DNA of 64,000 nt, from assembly GCF_037975245.1 (NCBI RefSeq), contig NC_092568.1, positions 4,857,001 through 4,921,000 on the forward strand, given 5' to 3'. Under the pieces are notes generated by a model. That model did no database searches. It saw only the letters and a list, made by a program, of their open reading frames with translations, and had not been told where the DNA came from. This DNA is from Apostichopus japonicus. Taxonomy: Eukaryota; Echinodermata; Holothuroidea; Aspidochirotida; Stichopodidae. Positions 46,080-58,637 of the stretch are shown in pieces; positions within the stretch are counted from its first letter, which is position 1, and each line of letters starts with the position of its first letter. A program made the translations under genes and the position numbers.

Positions 46080-48640
46080 ATCCATTTGTGTGAATAATCT
46101 TATGCATGAAATTAAAATCAATAGTTCGGATTAAGAATGGCAACATTTTACCGTCCTGTCCGCTTACTTTACAACTGTAGTTTAGGAACACATTACAACA
46201 AATGACATTAATTTTGAATGCAAATCTCCAACGTCCATATTCTTGATGGTACTGATAGCTCAAATTAACTGTTGACAACATTGCAACGTCCCTATTAAAA
46301 CAAACGCTTACTTAGCCCAACAGCATTAAACACATCCAACGAAACATTTCCGGGCATTGATGTATCCATGTGGTTGCAATACACAGCGAAAGAAACATTA
46401 AACGCATTTTATTTCGGCGATACTAAATCGTAAGAAAACTTTAACACTTCGAATACGTAAAACTCGATACGGGTAAGTCCACTAAAAGAGGTCCACTTTG
46501 CATTACTTCTGAGTGTGCCTAGTGCATATACCTATTAAAACAACACGTTGGTCTTGTGTAAGTAGTTCATCGTGAGTAAACATTACAGACGCTGATAAAT
46601 AACTGAAGTGGATAACACACAATATTGTAAATATAATCGACTTGCAGCCAGCGAACTATTTCGAAGGGAGAAACATACCCCCCCCCCTTCCCTTAAATGT
46701 AAATAGTCTTTTGAATATATTCCATGGCATAAATGTCTACCTAGGAGCTATTTACGAAAATAGCTCCATGGTCTACTGCTAATTACAAATGACTTGTGCT
46801 AGTATTCAGACATGTGAACATGACTCGATAGTGTTTCATTGTTGTGTTACGTTCACAATCATAGGAGGAATATAATCTTAACATTGAGGTATTTTTGTCA
46901 GCGAAATTTATCATTTTACTAGAAACTCTTAAATTGAACACTCTTAATGAATATTCATTTTGCCATTTGAATTCCTCACTCGTTAGGTTCAAGGTATTGG
47001 TCTTTGGTCCAATTTTTTTTTCATATGATTGAAAAATTGATCATGTTTTATAAATTGCTACTATCTGCCCCAAAATTCTTAACATTTTGACGGCAGCTTG
47101 CTTATGTTCCATGGCAAGGTGGAATGGGAGCCAGTATCGGGTAAATCACGTTTGCATATATGATTGATTGTTTTGTATCTATGGGTAATTCATCTCCCGT
47201 AAATTTCTGTATCTCCTACAAATTAAGTTTTTGGGTAAAGTGCACACGTTCACACACATTATCTTTACTCTTACCTCAAATAAGTCCGCCACATGTCAAT
47301 CTGTGGTGCCCCTCCATCCCCCCCCCCCCCCCTCTATTAACCCAGACCAACCCACCAAGTTTCAGTTCAGCGCCTCAAGGGGTGGTTGGTGCAATAAAAA
47401 GCCTCAATAACTGTATACAAATACGTCTGTGGTAAAGATCACATATTTATTTATCATGGTATTATCTTTGACAAAGATATTGTTAGAGCCATGTCAATAA
47501 CGCCACCTGGATGTTAATTTTGATTGCACAGCTGCCCTTTGTTCATCTTTGTTTGTTTGTTGTATATGTATGACTCTGCAGAACCTCACAAGTATTATAT
47601 TTTAGTTATGAAGGATACCAAGAAATGGTTTGGTATTTTGAACGGATCTTAGAGACAAAACAAGTTGACAACCATGTGGGAGTTAAATATATCGAGCACC
47701 TACATATTGATGGTTATGCCATAAACCGTACTTTAATTGATATAAGTATTTAATTATAATTATGATTTCAGATGGCCGCACGCGGTTTAGGGCGAGTCTT
47801 CAATGCCTTTAACATATCCGTTTTACATGTGAAAGTTGCAATTCAATGTTTTGCTCCCGGGGTTGTAGCAAAATCTCAGTTTTCAAGCACCTAGTTGGGA
47901 CAATTTTGTCTAAACTCTAGTGCTATGTCCCGCTTCAGAACACTCGTATTTCACGATACCATGTTTCTATCAGATCAAGGTTAGGAACTGTTTTTACTGT
48001 CAACGCCACTGCTTTGAGAGCATGATATTGGTGTACAGTTAAGAGAGAGGTATAAGTATCAGGAAATTGTCTCATCTGGTTGTTTTCAAGTTGGCTTAAC
48101 ATGAATATGCATTGATCTCTGTGTCTGCGAGATTCGAGTTCCCATCAATGGGCACCATCCCTTTTAGCTTTACTTCAATTCGTTAATACGAATTAACAAT
48201 TCGTAATAACGAGTTTCAAATATTTTCGTGTGAAACAAAATCAGCGATTGCGAAATAAAGATGTTTGTAGGGTTGAAAAATTTTTTCGCAGATTGCTCTC
48301 CACTTCAAGTAAATAAGAAAAAAAAACTTTATATTCCATTGGAAACATGCCAATAGTCGGTAAGCTTTCTACATGCACTGCGATACATCGTCATGGACCA
48401 TTGCCTTAAATTTCTTGGTTACCAGAATTTTCCAGAGTTCGTATATATGTACAAAAGCGTTTTCAATAAAAAAAATTTAAAAAAGCTGTCATTCCATGAT
48501 TTTATTCATTACAGTTCACCACCAAGAGGAATATTATAGCTAACATGCAACCACAATAGCAGAACACTTAAACATTAACTCAACATTGAAAACACGAAAT
48601 CACGTTTTAAACGATCAACAATAATAACATTAACCAGATT
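46080..48640. repeat. Segmental duplication block A, copy 4
   Basis: Shares the CATTTCCGGGCATTGATGTA start (about 46345) and AAGTAGTTCATCGTGAGTAA with copies 1-3, and its right part (47820-48600) matches 30940-31560, but large internal pieces are missing. A C-rich run lies at about 47320-47332. No genes. Confidence 0.75.
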
Positions 48641-50150
48641 ATGTTTTGCTATTCTTTGTTCTCTCGTAGAGAATTAGACATATACAAATTACTTGAAGCA
48701 CTTGGTCGGTCGGTGTAGAGGGGGAGGGGGCGAATCTTCCCCAAACTGTATTTTGAGATATCTCTTGTTCCTTCGCATGAGAGACATTAACATACACTGA
48801 AAAGCAAATGTCATATAGACATTTATATAGAAAGTATTCCAAGCCCGGAAGCTACACTGTTTTCAAACAGCTTCTTTTAGCTATTAAACTTACGCACAGA
48901 AATGGATTCCGGAAAAAAAGTAATTTAATTGGAATGTTTTCCAAAGCCCCTGTGTGGGTCAAGGGGGAGAGGCCCCTGGTAGGTGTAGCATTTTGTCCGC
49001 CGAATATTAACCAAATGAAGGAACTTTTCACGAAAGAGAGAGAGAGAGTCAGTTTTCTATACCGCATCTGCATAGGATGGAGTGGGAGGGGGATGGGCAA
49101 ATACGGGGCAGACATCATGATTAGGGGCATATAGGACCACCGGCTATGGGTCACATTTTTAGCTGTAGCTTTAAACACTTTGTGACGCAGTCTTGTGCTA
49201 TGACTGTTTTGAAGTAAATATATATAAATATAAGGTCGGTCAAGAAATATTAGTCAAATATAGTCGAAAAGAACTCTTTCCATTACTTGATATTCTTTCT
49301 TTTATATAGACTAACATGTTTCAACACAAAAGTGCGATGTGAAATAGCGACATATTCCATTTTGTTCCCTTTCCAACATTTCGATGAAAAGGGAAATATT
49401 ATTTCTTTTTTTAAAGACGGGTGCTTTCCTTTTTCTCACACAAAGACTTCTCAAAACAAATTTTCTTTGCTGAAAACATAAAATTGCACTGTATTTCGCA
49501 ATGAAAGTGACAAGAAATCGGCTTTACAAATTATTTTAGACATTGAAAAATTGAAACATTAAAATAAATCTTATTACCGTCGAAATGTCTCCGACAAAGT
49601 GATTGACGAAGAAACCAATAACAATTATTGTTGAGTGTTACAAGGTGCACCATATTAACACATTTAATATAACATAAATATATAGCGAAATAAAGTCAAT
49701 ACTATGAGCACAATTCTCGTAAATTATTATTTGAAAATGAAGTTTGTAGTCATGACCAAAGTTAACAACATAGGCGAAAAGAAATATAACAGAAATCAAC
49801 TTTTTGACAATGACATGTCTTCCATAATCGAGTTTATGTTCATATTCTGCCACTTTGACCGATTACATTTGACCTTTAGTTGACCTTTGTTACCTTGGTA
49901 ACTTAATATTTTGAGAAATCGTGGCACGCACATTAAAACTGTGACGAAATCTCATCATACCTGTGAAAGCTGCCTGTCAATTGAATATTTCCCCTCGAAC
50001 TTTTGACAACATTCAATTTGTACATAATTTGAGCTTTCGTTCTGAAGGCCAGCAAGACCTGGGTTCTTTGCATCAGGTACCCTCCTACCAAGTTGGAGGA
50101 ACATCGATCCAGTTGCATGCTAATTCATGATTTCTCCTTTGAGTTATAAC
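48641..50150. other. Non-coding region; partial repeat of 11.9-12.1 kb
   Basis: About 49509-49778 matches 11880-12117 (TTTGAAAATGAAGTTTGTAG and AAAGTTAACAACATAG). A 108-codon frame at 48808-49134 overlaps an equally long antisense frame, has no domain and is not accepted. Confidence 0.45.
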
Positions 50151-50154
50151 GGAA

Positions 50155-50590
50155 ATAACTTGTTTAACTTATTTGACCCTCTGATCTTCGACCTTTCGTT
50201 CTAATGGTCTGCGAGACACTTGTTCCTAAAGTGTTTCAGGTCTGCATACTATACATGAACAGTAATCTAATTTGGAAAGACCTACATTCATTATTTGCTT
50301 GATGATGCTAGCAATCATATTGGACTTTCAGAACATAGGCTCACATATCATCTTTGGCACAACTACAAAGATACGACAGCCAGCAGAAATTTTATTTATT
50401 ACTGAAATAACTTTTGTCATTAATTTGACCTGTTATCATCGACCTTTCGTTCTAAAGGTCTGCAGTTATACATACTTTATAAGAACAGTGATCTAGTTTG
50501 GCAAGACCTTATGGTATTATTTGCTTTATGAGCAACCATGTTGGACTTTCAGAACATAGGCTCATAGATCATCTTTGGCTCAACTGATTT
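50155..50590 (+). repeat. Local tandem duplication, unit about 250 bp
   Basis: About 50155-50370 is repeated at 50400-50590: CGACCTTTCGTTCTAA, GGTCTGCA, GGACTTTCAGAACATAGGCT and ATCATCTTTGGC recur in order. A third weaker start occurs near 49855. Non-coding. Confidence 0.75.
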
Positions 50591-50594
50591 ACAA

Positions 50595-52440
50595 ATAGAG
50601 CCAACAGAAATATATTCTTTTCATAGGAATATAAGATTCTGCGCCATTCACTGTAATCGAAACTAGGTCAAAATTGAATGTTCAAAGCATGGAATATCTA
50701 CTATAATGTATGAACAGAAGATCGTGCATTGGAAAGTGCATTGCCTTTAGTATGTTGTATACATGATGTGGTCAGTTTCAATTTCCTTGAAAATGACACA
50801 CTACATCGTGTTGCCTAGCAACAAAAGACCACAAGTCTCTATAGTCTCCAAAAAAGTTGCGTTGTTAGGGATTTGTCCATGCTAATGAACAAATCCGTTA
50901 TTGGAAAGCTATCCGTTATTGGAAAGATAAAAGATAGTCAGGAAAAGTTGCATGATGCCAATCAGAGCCTACAATAAAAGAAACTTGTTGTAGAATTATC
51001 GATTACTGTAGTTCACATGAAATACAACCAATTTTCACAATGATAAATCTTTACTGTTCAGCGTTAATATACTTCTCTACTTTCCTTTCTTTCGTTATAT
51101 TTTCACTATCTTTTATTGTCCAACAACCGCATAATGTCGGTACATATAGCTGAAAATTATATACATAATGTATCACACCATTCTGTTTAATATAAGCGAA
51201 CACCATCTGTCGCGTTTGGACTTTGACCATCTTCGTATAACAACGACAAGGAAATAAGAACGATGAATAATCTAAAGTAAGATAACTTAAGGCTGCTTTG
51301 TGTGTTATACTCGGTAAAGTGAAGCAATAGTACTATTCAGGTACATATATGTGCTATTGTATTAGGCAATCTGGGTTCACTCGTCTGAAAATATTAGACA
51401 TTTGATAGTCTGCCTTCCTAATATTAAAATAGAACAAAATGAAAAGTGCTTCTTATCAATGAATATCGATGAAAACAGAACGTATGATCCGTAAGTCTCA
51501 CCTCGTTCGAGAAATTTGGCCTGTTTATGTCATAAATTTATAGTCAACCCTAACCGTGAATCTAGTTATGCATGAAATATGTCGACCAAATCGCGATGTT
51601 TATTGCAACCGTTTTCAAGGTTCACAAGTAAAGAAAAATTCATAGTACCTGGCATTAAATGAGATTAAAATCAAACCTTTTTGGTATCTTTATTGGTAAC
51701 AATGTTGTGCCAAATTCAATCATATATACAATTTGGTCAAAAACATTTTACAAGTAATGATAAGTGCATACAAAAACAATGATGCATCGTAATTAACTGA
51801 ACAGTATAGTGCAATTACTAAATGAGTTTTTTAACTGCTCGTTAGAAATAAATGCTTTGCCTCTTTGCTTGAGTTCTTTCTCAAGTTTAAAAGCAAATTT
51901 TAACTTATATAAAAAATCGCTACATCTCATTTCCGTGTTTGCAATTCTTCTACTGAAGATGAAGTTCTTGAGATGAAAAATTAAGAAATTATATGGGTGA
52001 TACACAGAAAAATTATACAATTGCTCCACATCTAAAATGAAGTTCGATATACCTTGCCGTACGTTTTCAAATGAAAATCGAAAAACAGTTTCCAGAAGTG
52101 ATCGCTACTGTCGTTGTATCTGTTCACTCATGGACACTTAAGACTATGAATAAAATAATTAGTTTGTGTGACTTTTAGTCCACCTAAACTAGTACCAATC
52201 CTAGAGTAACGGCGAATATTTTCGGGTTTCCCACTCCAAATGAAACGAAATATAATAGCATCTTGTTCTTTAATAAAACTTAATGAGCAAATAAATAGTT
52301 CAATTTAGCACAACCTTTGTATACCCTGAAAAACATAAAAGGAAACATAAAAATGAAAAACAAAAGGAATAAAATTGCACTGAAATGTAACCAATAAATA
52401 AACTGAATGACTAGCTCAGGTAAAGAAACAAATACACACA
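50595..52440. other. Non-coding region
   Basis: AT-rich, no convincing frame or repeat. A 78-codon minus-strand frame at 51793-52029 is Lys/Phe-rich, without domain or splice support. Confidence 0.4.
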
Positions 52441-52453
52441 TAGCCTCTATATA

Positions 52454-52454
<1 letters not shown>

Positions 52455-52513
<59 letters not shown>

Positions 52514-52582
52514 TATATATATATATATATATATATAGTTATATATAGTTATATATATATATATAGTTATATATATATATGA
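52455..52582. repeat. (TA)n microsatellite with TAGTTATA interruptions
   Basis: Array next to the third tRNA-like SINE copy, as with the other copies. Confidence 0.95.
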
Positions 52583-52891
52583 AATTGAAAACGTAATGAA
52601 AAGGAAAATCCAGAAGAGTGGAAAAACTTCCAGCCTCCACCGGGATTCGAACCCGGGGCTCCCGCTTTGTACGCGGACACTCTAAAACTAGGCTATGGAC
52701 GCTGATTGTATGTCCAGAGGTTCGAAACCGGTAAGAAAAGTCGTAATTTCAATGTAGGCGTTTGTTCCCTGTATCGAACAATACTAGTTCTGTTTTGGTG
52801 ACATATTTTGCCTTACTCTAGAGATCAAACATGATGCATAATCAACTCGAAATGATTTGTGATTCCTAAAGCCGGATCTCGAAAGAGATAC
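52583..52891 (-). mobile_element. tRNA-like SINE, copy III
   Basis: Best-preserved tRNA-like part of the family (minus strand). GCGTCCA pairs with TGGAGGC apart from one G-G, the anticodon arm is TCCGC-GTACAAA-GCGGG, and the T arm CCGGG-TTCGAAT-CCCGG is perfect. The non-tRNA part extends to AAAGCCGGATCTCGAAAGAG near 52868-52891. Anticodon would be ACA. Same layout as copies I and II. Confidence 0.75.
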
Positions 52892-54246
52892 TTTGAACAG
52901 ACTTTATGTTAATAAAATGGAGGTAAACGACAAAGGCAAATGAATATTTCTGATTTTTTGGCGAATAATAATCCTCATCCTTACAAGCCTAGACACAATT
53001 GCAACATAAAAAAATAAAGGGCTTATAATAAATGATGAGCTATCTTGGGTGAACCATAACAATGATCTTTGTATTTCTCTTGCTAAATATATTGGTATTT
53101 TTTCCTCACGTAAGGAAAGTTCTCTATATGGTGCTACAATGGTTCAAATTGATTTATCGTTTAATTACTCTAAGCTAAGGTACACCTTTGAGATACATGT
53201 TTACAGCTAAAGAATCCATCTTACATTGATACATAGACCAATTAAAATTATGCATATAGACTAATTAAGATACTTACTTATAAACCCAGTCATTATTCTA
53301 CTTGTCGTCTGTACAAGGAGCGCTATTTGCTCATGATCAGAGAATTCATTCTTACTGCATGTGCTGTGAGCCATTTGAGTTGTTCCATCACTACTCGTAA
53401 TAGAAATGTTTTACAGTAACCTACTACAATATACTCAGATATACTAGAAATGTATTTACAGTCACCTGCTACATACTCGAAATGGTAAATTACTTCTCAA
53501 CAACTACTGCTTCAACTTGTGACAGTCCGTTCTTCTTCTCTAAAACTCTCTTTAGAGGAAATTGAATATTTGTAAGGTACTCACATTCCTCTCCGCACGT
53601 TAATGTGTTCCATCTCATGTTGATGTGTTCTTTCTTTTTCCATTAATTCTTTCTTCACTCATCTCTACCCATCCCGTCTTTTCCTTTTCCTTTCCACTCA
53701 TTTCCTGTCCTGTCCCTTTCTTGTCTATAATCTGTCAAGATCTTTGTTGAACTAAAGCCTATTTGGGGTTTTTCTTCTTCTCTTTTCTACTCTGTTTAAT
53801 AGTGTCCTTGTCAGTGCGTTTTTACTACTATATTTTGTCCTGTGGCGTGTTTGATAATGTAATCAACCATTTAAATTTCTTAAGCCACACATTCGGGTCC
53901 TCGTCTTCTTTTCGACTGAATGAATTCGGGCGTAAACTCGAACTGGTCATATAGTGAAACACGTAGTAGACTATGTATCCATAAACCGGTGTTATCTCAT
54001 GATCTGATTGAATCAGTTCTTTCATGTTGCTTAAGTTCACTATAAACCTGGTTTTAGACCGGTGGTAATACGTCATAACTTATCGGGTACTATGACCTTC
54101 AAACGTTCTCCTGAAATCTTCCACAACATGTATAACATTAAAAGTGTGCTGGCTTTAACACTTCCATAAATATTCGTATTCTCGGTGATCCGTATCGACA
54201 AAAGCTCTGCCCCGTTCCTGAACTATTTGTCACGCGTGAAGTCGAA
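52892..54246. other. Mostly non-coding region
   Basis: Contains a diverged paralogue (about 53150-53350) of 12820-12970, including the exon-like block, and a pyrimidine-rich stretch (53620-53770). A minus-strand frame at 53828-54076 (LRPNSFSRKEDEDPNVWLKK) looks somewhat protein-like, but no family or exon boundary is recognised. Confidence 0.35.
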
Positions 54247-54439
54247 CTAAGTGTGACTCTCTGCATTTAGCAATTCGTCTTCTGTGGCATTGTCCTCTTC
54301 GGGTGCCTTTGTTACAACATAAACGGCACAAACAGAACAGATACCAAAGATGAAAAGAGGAAATTTAAAGCATGGACTTAAGTAAGGGCAAGCAAACTGA
54401 TTGAATGTGACAAGGGTTACATAACCTACCATGGATGGG
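54247..54439 (-). CDS. Possible last exon of a membrane transporter-like protein
   Basis: After an acceptor (TGTATCTACAG, ending at 54440) the frame encodes hydrophobic sequence, then FPLFIFGICSVCAVYVVTKA and an acidic tail PEEDNATEDELLNAES to a stop at 54247. The pattern of a final membrane helix starting FPLFIFG and followed by a Pro-Glu acidic tail recalls the C-terminus of major facilitator (SLC22-like) transporters; this is a weak, memory-based resemblance. No upstream exon is identified in the window. Confidence 0.3.
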
Positions 54440-54479
54440 CTGTAGATACAACATGTAACAAAATATATAAAGCGATACA

Positions 54480-55179
54480 CATTTTCTTAATTTAGTTGAA
54501 ATTGATTTATACATTTTACTTGTCTCGATATTTACGCAACAAAAATGTTTATTTTCAACATCATGCTGGAGAGGTGGGGTGGGGTGGGGTGGGGGAGGGG
54601 TTCACTCTACTGTTAATAATATTGCCAGATGCTATAGTCACGTGGTACATTAACGGTATATATATATTGAGGGGAAGCCGTTTAAGTACGTCGCTCATAA
54701 ATTTACAAGCCAGATAGGTTAAGGTTTGTGAATTTTCAGCTGTTTTATGTAATCCTACATTCGCTGACCGAAGTCCGAGCCAAAACCCCACGAATCACGA
54801 AATCGAAAACTTGAAAATAAAGAGAAACAGAAAAATGGGGGACATTAAACGGGATAGAATTTGGAGAAAAACGTAGAGAGATCTGACACAAAGTTTCAGA
54901 AGTGTTGAAATTGGAACATCTCATTCCCTGTAAAAATATATTCCAAAGGCATAGCGGTATGTTTGAACTATCGTTGTAGGCAGCCTACATAGAGGAACCC
55001 TATCGAAAAGGAATGCAAATTAACAAATTGTAGGTTACGTACAGGAGCAGAAATTGAATAAATGTTTTGGCCTTTATTCGCTCGATTTGGCCACCCAATT
55101 TCTTTAAATTTTGACCGATTATGTTACAGAAAAACTGGCAACCCTGCTGTATAGGCTGTAAACGTCAAACGTTTTACAT
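54480..55179. other. Non-coding region
   Basis: Contains a G-rich tandem run (GTGGGGTGGGGTGGGGTGGG at about 54573-54592). No gene recognised. Confidence 0.45.
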
Positions 55180-56120
55180 GGCTAAAGCCTCCGCCGATTG
55201 GATAAAATTTGAAAGCTTTGAAGCCTCTAAAGTCTACCACATTGTATAGGGGCTCTATATAGCGGGCACCTTGACCCCACTCAGATAGCGCGCAGCGTAT
55301 TCATTGACAGGTTAATACATTGAATCCGCCCCTACCCCTAAGATGAAATTCTGGCTACCTGCTTGACTTTCGCTACAAATCTTCATAAGTTCATATTTTT
55401 AGTTGGACTATCCCTTCAACAATTTAGAGGATGGAACTCATGAATAAACTGTTCAACTTTGGTAAAGGAAGATAACAGTACCGTTACCATGATTTCAAGT
55501 GTTTGGGAACGGGGCATATTGCAAAAGTACCTAAAATGACTGAACCGGTCGCGTGCAAATCCCCCCCCCACTAGAACTCTTTGCCCCCCCCTTAACCCCC
55601 TGATTGCGCAGTTTTACTGTACTGTACCTTTTTCCCGCCGCTCTTACACACTTGGCTCCTTGAAATACAGGCTATCACACCGAGTAGGATAACAATTATG
55701 ATACAGCAGATGATGAGGAGGCTGGTAATGATCCAATGACAACCGCACCCTCCATTAACTTTATTTGGTGTTGTTGACGGTGACTGTGAAGGCACAGGTG
55801 ACGTGAATGACGCCGTTGAAGTATTCACATTATCCGATGCAGGATTCACATTATCTGTCCCTGGAAATGAACAAATTATTTAATGTCAGAGCCATGTCCT
55901 GAGAAAACAAACACTTACCGCAGTTGTGTAAAATATCTGAAACTAACATAGAAAAATCGATCCGTCCGAGGAGTCACCAAACATTTCAAAGGCTGGGCCT
56001 ATTACAGTTTCTATCAAACTTATGCAAAGCACTGATATTTTACAACCTTTAAGTTGGTGAAGGTGCAATACTTCTAAACATATGACTACGGCCCTTTGTA
56101 AACCACATCCTCATAGTAAA
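55180..56120. repeat. Segmental duplication C, right copy
   Basis: Matches 4490-5460 (AAGCCTCCGCCGATTG, GATAGCGCGCAGCGTATTC, GGAACGGGGCATATTGCAAA, CATTTCAAAGGCTGGGCCTA). Contains the best-preserved copy of the stalk/TM exon. Confidence 0.8.
55592..55860 (-). CDS. Orphan stalk/transmembrane/tail exon, Ig-receptor family
   Basis: Acceptor CAG ends at 55861. The phase-1 frame of 269 nt runs Gly-Thr-Asp-Asn-Val-Asn-Pro, a Ser/Thr/Pro stalk (TSPVPSQSPSTTPNKVNG), Cys-Gly-Cys, the membrane segment WIITSLLIICCIIIVILLGV and a basic tail ACISRSQVCKSGGKKVQYSK to a stop at 55592. It is the intact relative of 5021-5178 and 4073-4336. No Ig exon lies upstream on the minus strand within the window, so it is an orphan or belongs to a gene whose other exons lie outside. 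Confidence 0.6.
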
Positions 56121-56830
56121 TTGTTTTTAAATTTGGTGATATATTTTATATCTGGCAACAGCAGAATGTAATTGGTTATCAAGGCAATTCGAATGAACTT
56201 GTGTTTGTTAATCTACATAATATTTTGTTTTCCTTATCTTTTATTTGAAAAACTTTATTTCAACCATCTTCGTATAACATAGTAAGTATGAATAGTTATA
56301 CAAAAATGTGAGACAATGTGTTCCTTTAAACAGCTTAAAAGTAAAGAATTGATTAATGTTAATGGAAGAATAATGGGTTGAGGGTATTCAAAGAAGCTAT
56401 AACTTGCTTATGTAAGGTCCCCATGAACAATAGACAAAAACAAGGGAAACGGAAAAGGTAACAACAACAATGAACGAGCATTTAATTATAAAGATGCAAA
56501 TGAAAAATACAAAGGCAAAGATCAAATTAATAACAAATTAGTCGTCGGTATAGTATAGTTTGAAATTAGAAAACGCTTTAAATGACTTTTAAATGAGATA
56601 GGACTTGTTTTATTTTTAATGTAATCCAGCAAGGATCAGGTATCAGGTTAAAAGGATAAAAGAAAAAGATTATATAGTAACCTATAGGTAAAGCTCTGAA
56701 GATCATTTGTCCTGATGACATCACATATCATATATTCATTCATACTTAGTAAAGATTCCTAAATCCTATTGGTCCAGGTCAGCTGACCGTGGTTAATCCT
56801 GTGAGTAACGCACGGTAAAATTACCGGCGG

Positions 56831-57127
56831 ATGAATACAATTGTTACCATGTTACCATGTTTTGTCGTCTGCTTTGAAGAGCTATCGAAATACATCAAAA
56901 ACACAAAATCTTGTTCAAAAGTCTTGCAAGATGCCAACAGAGGTAAAGGACGCGAAAACATGGATCCGCACTCGAGTCTAGGCCAAAGTGTAGGCTGCAC
57001 AGCTGTTGCCTCCAACAATGACATTAACGTTACTGCTGCTGTTAGGGCTGAAACGTCTAACATGTCCAAACTGTTTTCCAAATGTTCTTTCCAAAGTCCT
57101 GTGAATGTTTACTTCCAAAATTCATAG
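56831..57127 (+). CDS. Unrecognised 98-codon frame
   Basis: Starts Met-Asn-Thr and ends LFSKCSFQSPVNVYFQNS. The C-terminal pattern (Cys-x-Phe, PVNVYFQN) looks protein-like, and the frame has moderate GC content. An antisense frame overlaps most of it, so caution is needed. I cannot name a family. It lies between the inverted repeats at 56793 and 57790. Confidence 0.3.
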   Translation: MNTIVTMLPCFVVCFEELSKYIKNTKSCSKVLQDANRGKGRENMDPHSSLGQSVGCTAVASNNDINVTAAVRAETSNMSKLFSKCSFQSPVNVYFQNS

Positions 57128-57299
57128 TTATATCCGTATTAAAACACCAAACAGTTGTGGATGCTTTGAGTTTAAATATATCCAGTATCTGTCCGTAATT
57201 AAATGCTCGCAAGGCGGTTATGTTGCTCATAGTGATATAAATTTAAAGTTAAACGACCGCAGTGCCAAGCACTGTGTAGCGTGTACGTTCAAGTGAGTG

Positions 57300-57335
57300 T
57301 ACGTACGTAGGTACGGTACGTACCGTACGTGTTCA
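57300..57335. repeat. Palindromic ACGT-rich cluster
   Basis: GTACGTACGTAGGTACGGTA is followed by CGTACCGTACGT, forming overlapping perfect palindromes such as ACGGTACGTACCGT. A similar GTACGTGGTACGTCGTACGT run occurs at about 63347-63366. Confidence 0.7.
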
Positions 57336-57815
57336 ATACAAGGCCTACTATGTTATCGTATGACTGTATACCATACGTACATGTTTGTCCCTAGAATGGT
57401 TGCTATGGGAACCAGAAGCTGTAGGGTATTGATATGATGAAGCCAACTAGTAATTGTTTGTAGTTCCTTGTTATTGAGACCTTTCAAAAGTAGTTTTATG
57501 GCCGAAATATTGCCAAACATTAGTTTAAATGTTATTATGGTTCATCTTTTATGAATGACAGCCTTTCAAAGACGTTTCCTTTATAATTATTCACTATCGT
57601 TCAGTATTACTTTATAATTGCACATGTACATTGTTATGCTGGTATTCGACTTACGGGGCACCACTTTAATAAATCTTTGGTTATATGTAACCAAAAATGT
57701 TTTGTTTTATGATTTTTTCCCCACACAAATGGTAGTGTATGAATGAACGGGATTAATCAACGGTCTAGCGTGCGTTACTCACATGATTAATGCACTCCGG
57801 GTGTTAATGCTATCG

Positions 57816-57858
<43 letters not shown>

Positions 57859-57859
57859 G

Positions 57860-58637
57860 CTCAAAGAACGTTCGAAATTAAGGGCGGAACAATATTGTGC
57901 TTTCAATATATACGACTTTTACACGAGTAGCTTTGTAATGATTGTATATATCCATGTAGACTTTGTCCCTCCACCGTAAGTGTCTTTCTTGAACCTTTCT
58001 TTTTTTCGTCTTAATAATAAAGGAAAGGCAATTAGTTTCCCTATCAATGATTAACGCAAACCGTGTGCAGGGCATATAGGCAGATGTTGCTTTTCAGACA
58101 GCCGTGAGCTTTTACATGTGAATGTACTGGATATAATACGAAGAGTTTATTGGAAAAAATATGTTAATATGCCTTCATTGAAATTTGCTGGCAGTCACAG
58201 GGAAATTATTTCCTTTAGCTCAGCAGATGTACTTAGTTTCAATATACCCAATGCGCCTTCTGTGTTAAAAGATCTGATTTTAAGTTGCTTTTAAAATTGT
58301 TGGTTGATATAAATTACATATAATTCATGCAATACGTGGCAGTGGAATGAAACGCATTTTGAAAATGTAACACAATGAGAGTATGACGCTAGATATGTTA
58401 GTGTGAGTGGCACTGATGGAATTAGAACCAAATAAACTATGACTTTACAGGAAGCGGATATAACTTATATCACATAAGGAGTAAAGAATTGGAAGAACGG
58501 ACTTAATATGAGGCCTTGGATTTGAGACTTAATACGTAAGATCCGATCGATTTCTGTTCGTTTACCTGGAGTTAAGGTTTTGAAGTTCAGAGGCAATTGA
58601 AATACATTTTAGGATTTTGAGAGTATGTCACTATAAA
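57860..58637. other. Non-coding region
   Basis: A TA array ends at about 57854. Beyond it, no frame over about 65 codons and no recognised repeat until the hAT-like terminus at 58638. Confidence 0.45.

Larger units (their letters stand above)
56793..57790. mobile_element. Possible 1-kb element with 22-bp inverted ends
   Basis: TTAATCCTGTGAGTAACGCA (56793 onward) and its inverted partner ending at 57790 (one mismatch in 22 bp) bound about 1 kb. Inside is an unrecognised plus-strand frame (56831-57127). No target duplication was verified. Confidence 0.35.

Noticed and set aside
48808-49178. Overlapping 108-codon frames on both strands
   Set aside because: Equal length on opposite strands, no motif, no second copy.
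52583-52720. A working tRNA-Cys gene
   Set aside because: Anticodon would be ACA, the acceptor stem has a G-G mismatch, and the sequence recurs as part of a longer repeat.
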